DNA from: CAVUMR01 sp963742715
Lineage (GTDB): Bacteria; Actinomycetota; Actinomycetes; Mycobacteriales; Micromonosporaceae
Reading direction: 5' to 3'
DNA: 64,000 bases
Assembly (NCBI GenBank): GCA_963742715.1
Contig: CAVUMR010000003.1
Span: 434,001-498,000 of the forward strand
Shown here: piece by piece, positions 16,974 through 25,105 of the stretch
How positions within the stretch are numbered: the stretch's first letter is position 1
How the letters are laid out: each line of letters starts with the position of its first letter
Notes under the pieces: generated by a model
Database searches by the model: none
The model's input: only the letters and a program-made list of their open reading frames with translations
Told to the model about the DNA's origin: nothing
Position numbers and translations under genes: made by a program

Positions 16974-18959
16974 TTACGGAGCGAGGAACCTCATGTTCTG
17001 CCAGTTGGCACCGTCGACCCCGGGTCCGCTGACCAGGGTCGACCCACCGACGACCCCGCCGGCGAAGCTCATCCGGAGCAGGTTCCCGTTGGACTGGTCG
17101 GCCCGGTAGAGGTTGCCGCCGGAGAGGAACAGCCCGCTGGTGTTGGTGAAGCCGGTCGCGCCGGACACCGTGAACTTGGTGCCGCCGATGATGCCGCTCT
17201 CCGGGTTGAACAAGCGGTAGAACAGTCCGCTCTGGCCGGACAGCGAGTAGTACAACCGCCCACCGTCGAAGAAGGCGCCGGTGACGTTGGGCAGCTCGGC
17301 GTAGTAGCCGACCGTGGTACCGCGGTAGGTCTGGCCGGCAGGCCCGCTACCGGTGGCCACGTTGTCCCAGAGCGGGTCGTGGTACGGGTCGACCGTCGCC
17401 ACCGAGCCGAACGTGGTGCCGTTGAAGCTCCGCTTGACGAAGGTCTGGTCGGTACGGCCGTAGAACAACGTGCCCCCGACCATGAACGCGCCCCGCGTCA
17501 GCGCCCAGTTGGTGCCGTCCGGGTTGGGTACCCCGACCGGAGCACCCGCGGTGGTGCCGTTGTACGTCCGCGAGGTCAGCGAGCCCTGGTACACCTTGGC
17601 GGGCAGTTGCGGGGTGGTGGTGGGCGGCGGTACCGCACCACCGTTGACCGGGAAGAACGCGATCTTGCCGCGCTTGTACTTGTGGTTCCCGATCCAGATG
17701 GTGTCCGACCCGACGTACAGGCCGTTCGCACTGGCGTGCAGCGCGGCGGCCCCGGCCCCACGCGGGTTACGGCCCGGGTTCCAGGTGAACGGCAGGCCGC
17801 TCACCGGGTCCAGCGCCGCGAGTCCGGGGCGGGCGACCGCACCGGCACCCGGGGAGTCCGCGCCGTTCGGGTTGTTCATCCAGCGCGGGTGCCCGCCGAC
17901 GTATACGGCGGTACCGGTGATCGCGACCGAGAGCAGCGTGTCGCCGCCCGCGTCGTCGATCCACCGCGGCTGTACGTCCGAGCCGCTGTCGGCGAGGTTC
18001 CACCGGCTGGCGGTGTCGCACAGGGTCCCGCCGAAGTGGGCACCGGTCGCGACGACGACGAAGTAGCTGCCGTCCGGGCTGAGGTCGACATCCCGCATGT
18101 ACGAGTCGAAAGCACCGCGCGCACAGGCCGGGGTGTACCGCAGGGTGTTCCAGTTGCTCCGCACCACCGCGCTGGCGCCGGTGAGGTCGAGTACGGCGAT
18201 CTGGTCACGGGGCAGCCCGTTGACCGTCTTGAAGTTGCCGATCATGACCAGCTGGCTGGCGTCCGGGGTGACGTCGAACGAGTCGACCTGAACGGCGGCC
18301 TGGGCGCCGGTGCCGTTGTAGTTGTGGTGCCCGGCGATCTGGATCTGGACGAAGTTGTCGACCGCGCCGGTGGTCGCGTTCAGCGCGGCCAGCCCGGCGT
18401 GGTTCTGGCTGGCCACCTTGGTGAACGTGCCACCCAGGAAGAGCCGGTTGCCGCGCAGCACCGCCCGGTTGACCAGGCCATTGAAGGCCGGCGGTACGAA
18501 ACTGGTGACCAGCGCGCCATTGGTGGTGTTCAGCAGCGCCACCGACTTGCGCGCCGTGCCGTTCACGTTGTTGAACTTGCCGCCGATCAGAACGGTATTG
18601 GCGGTGGGTCCGGGAATGGCGGTCTCGACATCGCCGTCGACCGTCGGTACGAAGCTGGTGTCGAGCAGACCGGAGATCCGGTCGTACGCGAGAATCCGGT
18701 TACGCGTGACAATCGGCTGACCGGTGCCACGATTCGCGACCTTCGTAAAGTTGCCACCGAGAATGACTTTGTTGCCAATCTCGACGATCGTATGAGTCGC
18801 ACCGTCTTGAATGTTCGGCGAGTTCTCGCCGGGCACCGCGGACACGACACGATCGTGTGCCGCCTGCACCGCCTGCGCCATCGGCGCCGCCGCGACCAGC
18901 GACAATGCTGTCCCAGCCGCCACCACCACGGCGAACAACGGACGTTTCCACTGACCCAC
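16974..18959 (-). CDS. Secreted delta-60-repeat protein lacking the malectin domain (paralogue 3)
   Basis: 661 residues. It matches paralogues 1 and 2 from the signal peptide (VGQWKRPLFAVVVAAGTALS...MAQA) through the delta-60 region. At about residue 461 it then jumps directly from KVYQGSLT to SRTYNGTTAG, the sequence that follows malectin in the others. About 165 residues are missing in frame with no other damage, so the gene looks functional. GTG at 18959 follows GGAGG by 6 bases. It has its own promoter region, which shares two blocks with paralogue 1, and its own terminator. Confidence 0.82.
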   Translation of the reverse strand: MGQWKRPLFAVVVAAGTALSLVAAAPMAQAVQAAHDRVVSAVPGENSPNIQDGATHTIVEIGNKVILGGNFTKVANRGTGQPIVTRNRILAYDRISGLLDTSFVPTVDGDVETAIPGPTANTVLIGGKFNNVNGTARKSVALLNTTNGALVTSFVPPAFNGLVNRAVLRGNRLFLGGTFTKVASQNHAGLAALNATTGAVDNFVQIQIAGHHNYNGTGAQAAVQVDSFDVTPDASQLVMIGNFKTVNGLPRDQIAVLDLTGASAVVRSNWNTLRYTPACARGAFDSYMRDVDLSPDGSYFVVVATGAHFGGTLCDTASRWNLADSGSDVQPRWIDDAGGDTLLSVAITGTAVYVGGHPRWMNNPNGADSPGAGAVARPGLAALDPVSGLPFTWNPGRNPRGAGAAALHASANGLYVGSDTIWIGNHKYKRGKIAFFPVNGGAVPPPTTTPQLPAKVYQGSLTSRTYNGTTAGAPVGVPNPDGTNWALTRGAFMVGGTLFYGRTDQTFVKRSFNGTTFGSVATVDPYHDPLWDNVATGSGPAGQTYRGTTVGYYAELPNVTGAFFDGGRLYYSLSGQSGLFYRLFNPESGIIGGTKFTVSGATGFTNTSGLFLSGGNLYRADQSNGNLLRMSFAGGVVGGSTLVSGPGVDGANWQNMRFLAP

Positions 18960-19023
18960 GGACAGCCTCCATACTCCAGGGGTGCGTCGCCTCAGAGATC
19001 GACGCGGGGGGATCTCGTTCCTA

Positions 19024-19089
19024 ACAAGACCGCAGGTGACTACGGGTAAATATCATCCGACTCGGCAATCGGTCCGTCAGCTTTCCGAC
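19024..19089 (-). promoter_or_regulatory. Conserved upstream element of paralogue 3
   Basis: ACAAGACCGCA (19024-19034) and GTCAGCTTTCCGAC (19076-19089) at the same spacing as upstream of paralogue 1, about 65 bases before the start. The stretch between 18960 and 19238 is otherwise AT-richer than its surroundings and holds no gene. Confidence 0.45.
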
Positions 19090-19238
19090 TTGTGCCGAGC
19101 CGGATTCGGAGTAAATGCGCGCGGTTCCGACAAAACCACGCCGCAAATCGACGTGGCGGAGGCGCCGGAGCGCGCTAATGGAATGACAGAACGTAATTGA
19201 TTGGTGATTTTACGTAATCGGCTACTCGCCCTTTTTGT

Positions 19239-20192
19239 TCAGTCGGCGGGACCCGGTACCGGCGCGACCTGCGCGACCGTGGTCCGGCTCATGCCGGCGT
19301 AGCCGAGTCGCTCGAGCAGTTCCCCGGCGTGCCGGTCGATGTCGACCAGCTGAGGCCGCGTCAGCGCCGTGCGCCACCGCCCTACCGAGTCCGACCGGGC
19401 CTGCCCGAACGCCGACCGGAGGGCATCCCGGGCGGCGTCGCCGCGGTTCGGCAGGAAGTCGGCCATCCGCTCGGCGGCCTGCGCGGGCGCACGCACCATC
19501 TCCTCGTACCGCACCTCCAGGAACCGCCCCGGCGCGAGCGCGGCGAGGTGATCCAGGGCCGACGACGTGAACCGGCGCCACATCCAGGCCGAACGGGCGA
19601 GGTCGGAGACGGTGCTGAACTCCTCGTGACGGTGCGGCTCCACCCAGAACCGCGGATGCGGCCCCCAGGCATTGCCGCTGCGGCCACGACGCCGGAGGCC
19701 GGCCGAGGTAGCGGCCAGCCACGGTTTCGCGGCGTGCGAGACGGCCACATCGCGACCGTCTCTGATGACGTGCACAAACACCGCGTCCGGAAAGGTGGCG
19801 GCAAGGAACGGCACGATGAAGCAGTTCTCCGGGTCCTTCTCGGCGAAGCTCAGGCCGCCATGCCCGGCGAGCAGCAGCAGCGTCCCGTAATAGCCGCGGA
19901 AGTACCGCCCGGCGCGATCCACCGGGCGACGCCCCTCATAGACATCGCGGGCCAAGGCCTTGGTGAGCCGGGGCTCGAAGTGGTACGAGACGTCCGGCAA
20001 CGCCGCGATACAACGCCCCAGAAACGACGTGCCCGAACGCGGCGCGCCGAGCACGAATATCGGTTGTCGGATGCGCGGGTCCAGCCGGCGCAATCCGCGT
20101 CGGGTCGTCGGCACCGGTAATTTCCGGCGCTCACGACGATCGGTCAGAATTCCGGCCAGCACAAGCCGGCCAGCGCGCGATGCCCCGACCAT
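19239..20192 (-). CDS. Sulfotransferase family protein (ST1)
   Basis: Transfers sulfate from PAPS to an unknown acceptor. The 5'-phosphosulfate loop is IFVLGAPRSGTSFLGRC; the 3'-phosphate motif is FVHVIRDGRDVAVSH. It lacks the CxCG..CPFW cysteine motif of ST2, ST4, ST5 and the fusion, so it is a different branch. ATG at 20192 (317 residues) is preferred because ACGGGGG lies 7 bases upstream; an ATG at 20237 would add 15 residues with no ribosome site. It lies at the edge of the polysaccharide locus, reading in the same direction as the delta-60 genes. Confidence 0.82.
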   Translation of the reverse strand: MVGASRAGRLVLAGILTDRRERRKLPVPTTRRGLRRLDPRIRQPIFVLGAPRSGTSFLGRCIAALPDVSYHFEPRLTKALARDVYEGRRPVDRAGRYFRGYYGTLLLLAGHGGLSFAEKDPENCFIVPFLAATFPDAVFVHVIRDGRDVAVSHAAKPWLAATSAGLRRRGRSGNAWGPHPRFWVEPHRHEEFSTVSDLARSAWMWRRFTSSALDHLAALAPGRFLEVRYEEMVRAPAQAAERMADFLPNRGDAARDALRSAFGQARSDSVGRWRTALTRPQLVDIDRHAGELLERLGYAGMSRTTVAQVAPVPGPAD

Positions 20193-20388
20193 GACATGCC
20201 CCCGTGGCTGAATCGGTCGAGCGGATCGATCCGGCATTTACGGGTACAGCGCATCACGGAGAGGGACAGGTAGGCATCGGATGATCCGGTATAGGACAAC
20301 GAGGCCGGAGGCGCATAGCGGCGATACATCGGGCATAGCGGTACCGCCCGGCCAGTTCACCGAGCGGTAAAGGCTGTGGACGTACTCG

Positions 20389-21423
20389 CTATTGAGGCGC
20401 GCGGGCGGCGAAATACGGATCCGCGGCCAGCTCGCGGAATGCCGCCTGGCTGTGCGGATCGTCCGCGAACGTGGTGTCGTACACCGGCGTCCCGGACTGT
20501 TTGGCGGCGAAGTACACCAGGCCCTTGATCTGCGGGTGCGCCTTCGTATAAGTGCGCACCTCGCGCAGCCAGGCCACCCGCTTGGAGATGTCGCCGCGGT
20601 CGGTCACGCCGAGCTCGCCGATGATGATCGGGCGCGGGTGCTTCTGCGCGAACGGCATGAACTCATTGAGCTGCGCGGCGAAACCGTCGAAGTCGCGCCC
20701 GGCGTACACGTCCGCGCACAGGTAGTCGACCTGGTCGTCACCCGGGTAGTACGCGGCGGCGTTGCGCCCCGGCTCGACGAACCCGCGTACGTGCGGGCAC
20801 CACACCCACCCGGCGTTGGTCGCGTGTTCGTCGGTGAAGATCTTCCGTACGTGCTTCCAGGCGGCCACGTAGTCCTGCGGCGAGTGCACGCTCGCCGCCA
20901 GGTTCGGCCGGTCCATCTCCCACCGGAACCGCAGCAGCACCGGTACGCCCAGGTCCTTGACGCCGCGGGCGCGGGACCGGATCAGCGAGTCGTACACCCC
21001 GGAGGTGATCGACCGGGTGTCGGTGCCCGACCAGGAGATCAGGAGCAGTTTCTGCTGCTGGACGAAGATCTCGTCGTTCTGGGTGGGGAACTCGTCGGTC
21101 CAGTCGTGGAAGATGTGCGCGATCGGGAGCTGTCGGCCGGCCTGGTCCTCGAAGTCGTCGAACGCGGTCAGCCGACCGGTCGGGGTCAGCGCGTCCGGTT
21201 TGACCCAGGCACCGAGCCAGACGCCGTCACCGGGCGGTTGCGGGCCGCGGCCGGTGGTCGAGTACGGGCCGGGCGCGCCGGGCACCGAGGCGCTGCTGCC
21301 GATCGGCAGCTCGGGAGTGGATTTCGCGTTCTTTCCCTTGCCTCCACCGGTGCAGCCGGCGACGACCAGCGTCAGCACCAGCAGAGCCGCCAGTCCCCCC
21401 GTCCGTCCCACCCTGCGCCCCAC
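20389..21423 (-). CDS. GH26-like glycoside hydrolase lipoprotein
   Basis: 344 residues. A lipoprotein signal (LAALLVLTLVVAGC) and a Gly/Lys/Pro-rich spacer precede a catalytic domain resembling family GH26 (beta-mannanase and related endo-glycanases). RFRWEMD carries the presumed acid/base Glu and PIIIGELGV the presumed nucleophile Glu. It probably acts on the cell-surface polysaccharide. Start GTG at 21423 has GAGGAG 9 bases upstream. Starting at 21618 instead would translate the tandem repeats at 21460-21554 and put 65 residues before the signal peptide, which is unlikely. Confidence 0.75.
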   Translation of the reverse strand: MGRRVGRTGGLAALLVLTLVVAGCTGGGKGKNAKSTPELPIGSSASVPGAPGPYSTTGRGPQPPGDGVWLGAWVKPDALTPTGRLTAFDDFEDQAGRQLPIAHIFHDWTDEFPTQNDEIFVQQQKLLLISWSGTDTRSITSGVYDSLIRSRARGVKDLGVPVLLRFRWEMDRPNLAASVHSPQDYVAAWKHVRKIFTDEHATNAGWVWCPHVRGFVEPGRNAAAYYPGDDQVDYLCADVYAGRDFDGFAAQLNEFMPFAQKHPRPIIIGELGVTDRGDISKRVAWLREVRTYTKAHPQIKGLVYFAAKQSGTPVYDTTFADDPHSQAAFRELAADPYFAARAPQ

Positions 21424-21459
21424 GTTTGCCAGCTCCTCTGCCGCCGAACCTGTCTGAAA

Positions 21460-21554
21460 CCTGTACGTCGCCGAACCTGTACGTCGCCGAACCGGGACGT
21501 CGCCGAACCTGTACGTCGCCGAACCGGTACGTCGCCAACCTGTACATCGGCGCG
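21460..21554. repeat. Six tandem copies of a 16-bp unit between divergent genes
   Basis: Unit CCTGTACGTCGCCGAA repeated at 21460, 21476, 21492, 21508, 21524 (one base short) and 21539 (degenerate). It lies 37 bases upstream of the GH26-like lipoprotein start and about 160 bases from the divergent sulfotransferase start, so it falls in the promoter or leader region of one or both. Expansion by replication slippage or a multi-site operator are both possible. Confidence 0.85.
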
Positions 21555-21715
21555 CCTGCACCAAGGTTGACCGGATCAAATGCCACCTAGGTACGTCTGT
21601 CACACTCCGGACAGGCACGGGTGGGCTTGTCCGTGGATATCCTTCCGCCGTGTCCTACCATCGATCCGACGATCCAACGCGCACGCAACCCTCGGCCGGG
21701 GAGAAACTCGGTGTG

Positions 21716-22669
21716 ATGAGCAGTCCGGTTCGGGTGGGCTATGTCGGAGGTATCGGTCGCAGCGGCTCCACGCTACTGTGTCGCGTTCTCGGGCAGGTGC
21801 CGGGCGTCGTCCATGTCGGTGAGATCTGTTACCTGTGGAACCAGAGCGTACGGAACAACAGGCTCTGCTCCTGCGGCTCGGCCTTCCACGACTGCCCGTT
21901 CTGGCAGAAGGTCGGCCAGCAGGCCTTCGGTGGCTGGGACGCGGTGGACGCCACCCGGATCGACAAGCTGCGCCGGCGAGTCGAGCGCAACCGCGCGGTA
22001 CCCCGGATGGTCCTCACCCGCGCCGCCGGCCGGTACGGCCGCGACCTGACCGAGTACGCCGGGATCATGGCGCGCGTGTTCACCGCGGTCCGGGATGTGT
22101 CCGGCGCCACCGTGGTGCTGGACAACTCGAAGCTGCCCAGCTCGGCGTACCTGCGCCGGCGTACCCCCGGACTGGACCTGCGGGTGATCCACCTGGTCCG
22201 GTCGGCACAGGGCGTGTGCTACTCGTGGACCAAGCAGCTCGCCCGGGAGGACTTCGACGGCAACGCGATGCGCCGGTTCCCGCCGGTACGCAGCGCCGCC
22301 GACTGGATGCTGTACAACGCCCTGTTCGACGCGCTCGCCATGCTGCGGGTACCGCGGAGCGTCGTCCGGTACGAGGACTTCGTCGCCGACCCGGCCGGGA
22401 TCGCCCGACGGCTGCTGGACTTCCTCGACGTGTCGTACACCGACTCCGACCTGGACTTCATCGACGACGGCTCGGTCACCCTCGACCTCGACCACAGCGT
22501 GTGGGGCAACCCGTCGCGGATCCGTACCGGGCCTCAGCAACTCCGGGTCGACGACGCGTGGCGGACCGGCATGCGGCGCACCGACCGCGCCGCGGTCACC
22601 GCGCTCACCCTGCCGGGACTCATCCGGTACGGCTACCTCGGCCGCCAGGGCAACCGCCCTACTAGCTAG
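21716..22669 (+). CDS. Sulfotransferase with CxCG-CPFW motif (ST2)
   Basis: 317 residues. The PAPS-binding P-loop is VGGIGRSGSTLLCRV (about 9-23); the cysteine motif LCSCGSAFHDCPFWQKVG and AFGGWDAVD follow. The 3'-phosphate region is LRVIHLVRSAQGVCYSW, with Ser-Ala-Gln where relatives have Asp-Pro-Arg or Asp-Ser-Arg. It ends RYGYLGRQ, like its relatives. ATG at 21716 or the GTG one codon earlier is the start (GGGGAG upstream). It converges with the flippase gene, and the two coding regions overlap by 8 bases. Confidence 0.85.
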   Translation: MSSPVRVGYVGGIGRSGSTLLCRVLGQVPGVVHVGEICYLWNQSVRNNRLCSCGSAFHDCPFWQKVGQQAFGGWDAVDATRIDKLRRRVERNRAVPRMVLTRAAGRYGRDLTEYAGIMARVFTAVRDVSGATVVLDNSKLPSSAYLRRRTPGLDLRVIHLVRSAQGVCYSWTKQLAREDFDGNAMRRFPPVRSAADWMLYNALFDALAMLRVPRSVVRYEDFVADPAGIARRLLDFLDVSYTDSDLDFIDDGSVTLDLDHSVWGNPSRIRTGPQQLRVDDAWRTGMRRTDRAAVTALTLPGLIRYGYLGRQGNRPTS

Positions 22670-24242
22670 CGTCCACAGCCTGTTTCGGTCGCCGGCGCAT
22701 CGCCCGCAGCGCGCCCAGGTCGAACGCCCGGCGCCAGTGCCACAGGCCGGCGAGGTACACCAGGCCACCGATCAGCGTGGACGCGATCAGCACCGGTAGC
22801 GAGTCGTCGATCATCAGCCGGCCGGCCAACGGGGGTACGCCGAAGCAGGCGGCCGACAGCAGGGCGGCGAGCAGGGTGCCGCGACCGAACGGGTGCAGCT
22901 TGAGGGTGACCGCGAGCTGGGTCACCGGTACCAGGTTGGTGACCAGCCGGGTGGCCGACCAGGCGATGGCAGCACCGAGCATGCCCCACTCGGGGATCAG
23001 CAACAGGTTCAGGCTGACGTTCACGACCAGTCCGAGCATCGCGTTGATGAACGTCAACGCGGTCTTTCCGGCCATGTTCAGCATCTCGTCGACCATGCCG
23101 CAGGCGGTGGCGACCAGCATGGTCAGCGCCAGCAGCACGGTGACCGAGCGGCCCTCGTTGTACCCGTCGCCGAACAGCTTCAGCAGCTCGTTCGCGAAGA
23201 TCGCGAAGACCAGGTACAACGGCCAGGTGATGAGCACCAGCCAGGCGGTGACGGTCTGGTACAGCCGGCCGGCCCCGGCCCGGTCGTCACGGGCCAGCAG
23301 GTCGGCGAACCGGTGCTGTACCGCGGTGGACAGCGCCTGCGCGCTCAACTGGCCGAACACCATGAACCGGGTCGCCGCCGCGTACACCGCCGCCTCGGAC
23401 AGCCCTCGCAGCGCGCCTACCAGCACGATGTCCAGCCGCTGCACGGTCATCTGGGCGACGCTGCCGGCCGCGCGGGGACCGGTGTACCGCCAGTACGGGC
23501 CGAGCTCGGACCGGGCCGGTACGGGCACCACGCCGGCCGACCGCTCCGCCCGGCGCACCATGACCGCCAGCCAGAACGCGGCCACGATCCCGGCCGGCAG
23601 GTACGGCAGCACCCAGGCCAACGGCAGCGCGAACGACGCGGAAAGCCCTGCCAGGGCCACCAGGAGCACCCCGGCGAACTGCGCGATCGGCCGGCCGATC
23701 CGGTCGATCGTGATCAGCGGTCGCATCCGGCCGAAGCCGCGGCACGCCGACAGGGCCACATCGCCGAGCGCCGCGACCGGCAGGAACACCACCAGAACCC
23801 GCAGCGCGTTCTCCACCTGCGGCCCGCCCCGCCGGGTGATCAGATCGGCCAGCCAGGGCGTCGCGAGGTACCCGGCCACCGCCAGTACACAACCGACCAG
23901 CAGCACGGGTACCACGCCGGAGATCAGCGACGCGCGGAGCCGGTCGATCCGGCCGAGCGCCCGGTACCGGCTGACGAAGTAGACGCTGCCCACTCCGGTA
24001 CCGAGCCGGGAGCCGGTCAACAGCAGCATGAACGCGCTGGTGGCGGAGAAGAACAAGCCGGCGTCCGGCTTCGACCAGGCACGGGTGACGACCACGTTGA
24101 GGGCGAACCCGAGTACCGCGGCAACCGCCACGCCGAGCAGGTTCAGCACGCTGTGCCGGGCCGCGCCGCCCAGGTTTCCGGCGCCCTGCCTGTCCCCGGG
24201 CTGCCGCCCGCCCGGCCGGTCCGTGAGGTCTGCCGCGGTCAC
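22662..24242 (-). CDS. Wzx-like polysaccharide flippase (MOP superfamily)
   Basis: 526-residue integral membrane protein with about 12-14 hydrophobic segments. It has the oligosaccharide-flippase pattern: HSVLNLLGVAVAAVLGFALN in the first helix, FSATSAFMLLLTGSRLGTG in the second, and a later repeat around YAAATRFMVFGQLSAQAL. It would move lipid-linked repeat units across the membrane. GTG at 24242 overlaps the preceding sulfotransferase stop (GTGA); the open frame extends further but only into that gene. It is the last gene of the six-gene operon that starts at 31134. Confidence 0.85.
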   Translation of the reverse strand: MTAADLTDRPGGRQPGDRQGAGNLGGAARHSVLNLLGVAVAAVLGFALNVVVTRAWSKPDAGLFFSATSAFMLLLTGSRLGTGVGSVYFVSRYRALGRIDRLRASLISGVVPVLLVGCVLAVAGYLATPWLADLITRRGGPQVENALRVLVVFLPVAALGDVALSACRGFGRMRPLITIDRIGRPIAQFAGVLLVALAGLSASFALPLAWVLPYLPAGIVAAFWLAVMVRRAERSAGVVPVPARSELGPYWRYTGPRAAGSVAQMTVQRLDIVLVGALRGLSEAAVYAAATRFMVFGQLSAQALSTAVQHRFADLLARDDRAGAGRLYQTVTAWLVLITWPLYLVFAIFANELLKLFGDGYNEGRSVTVLLALTMLVATACGMVDEMLNMAGKTALTFINAMLGLVVNVSLNLLLIPEWGMLGAAIAWSATRLVTNLVPVTQLAVTLKLHPFGRGTLLAALLSAACFGVPPLAGRLMIDDSLPVLIASTLIGGLVYLAGLWHWRRAFDLGALRAMRRRPKQAVDAS

Positions 24243-25105
24243 CGGCGCCACGACGGGGTCCGGCCCCACCAGGCCGCCAGCCGCTCGTCGTACGGCCGGA
24301 AATGTGCGTCGAGCCGGTCCCGCAGCTCGGCCGGCATGGCCGAGCGGGGGCGGGCGTTGTGCTGCCCGAAGGTGATGTCGGGCCAGCGCGGCAGGTCGAG
24401 GAACTCGCACACCTCGTCGAACGCCGGCCGGGGCTCGGCGAAGAACTCGTCCGAGTCGACCACGTGCATCCGGTCCCGGCCGAACACCGACGCCAGGTGC
24501 TCGAGCTGTTCGACGTACTGGCCGCGGGTGACGTACGCGTTGTGCTGCCAGTGCTGCGACTCGTACCCCGGGTCGGCCAGCATCTTCTCCTTCTCGCCGG
24601 CGACGCGTACCGGCTCGAGCTCGAGCGCCCGTTCGAACGGCTCGGACTCGAAGCCGCGCGCCGACTCGTGGGTGTGCGCCGAGTACGCCCGTTCCACCGG
24701 GTCGCGCAGCAGCACCAGCAGCTTCACCTCAGGCAGGTCGTGCGCGATCCGCTGTGCCGCGAGCGGATGGAACATGTAGTACGGGCTCGACTCACCGGTG
24801 ATCGCCTGCGTCCCGTACCGGCGCTGCACCTCCGCGGCCCGCCGCTGGGTCGGGAAGTGCCCGAGGTACCAGTCGAGGCCCTCGTCGTACCCGGTGTCGA
24901 AGTAGTGCACGCCCTTGTGCAGCACCGCCGGCAGTACGGCCGGATGCTGGCTCAGCGTCTTGAACAGCGACGTGGTGCCGCAGCGTTGCGCGCCCACGAT
25001 GAGGAAGCCGGGCATCAGCCGCTGGCCGGCGGTCAGCCGACCGACCGTGCGGGTCACCGACCGCACCGCCCGCCGCGCCCGGGTCTTCACCGTCGTCCGT
25101 GCCAT
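24239..25105 (-). CDS. Heparan/NodH-type sulfotransferase (ST3)
   Basis: 288 residues of the carbohydrate-sulfotransferase type. P-loop FLIVGAQRCGTTSLFKTL is at about 34-51, then GESSPYYMFHP, and the 3'-phosphate motif KLLVLLRDPVERAYSAH with the conserved Arg and Ser. NodH, heparan N-/O-sulfotransferases and mycobacterial Stf-like enzymes share this pattern. Start ATG at 25105 overlaps the stop of the kinase gene by one base (TGATG). A longer open frame upstream is only the shadow of that kinase gene. It is embedded in the flippase/polymerase operon, so the acceptor is most likely the repeat unit or polymer. Confidence 0.87.
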   Translation of the reverse strand: MARTTVKTRARRAVRSVTRTVGRLTAGQRLMPGFLIVGAQRCGTTSLFKTLSQHPAVLPAVLHKGVHYFDTGYDEGLDWYLGHFPTQRRAAEVQRRYGTQAITGESSPYYMFHPLAAQRIAHDLPEVKLLVLLRDPVERAYSAHTHESARGFESEPFERALELEPVRVAGEKEKMLADPGYESQHWQHNAYVTRGQYVEQLEHLASVFGRDRMHVVDSDEFFAEPRPAFDEVCEFLDLPRWPDITFGQHNARPRSAMPAELRDRLDAHFRPYDERLAAWWGRTPSWRR

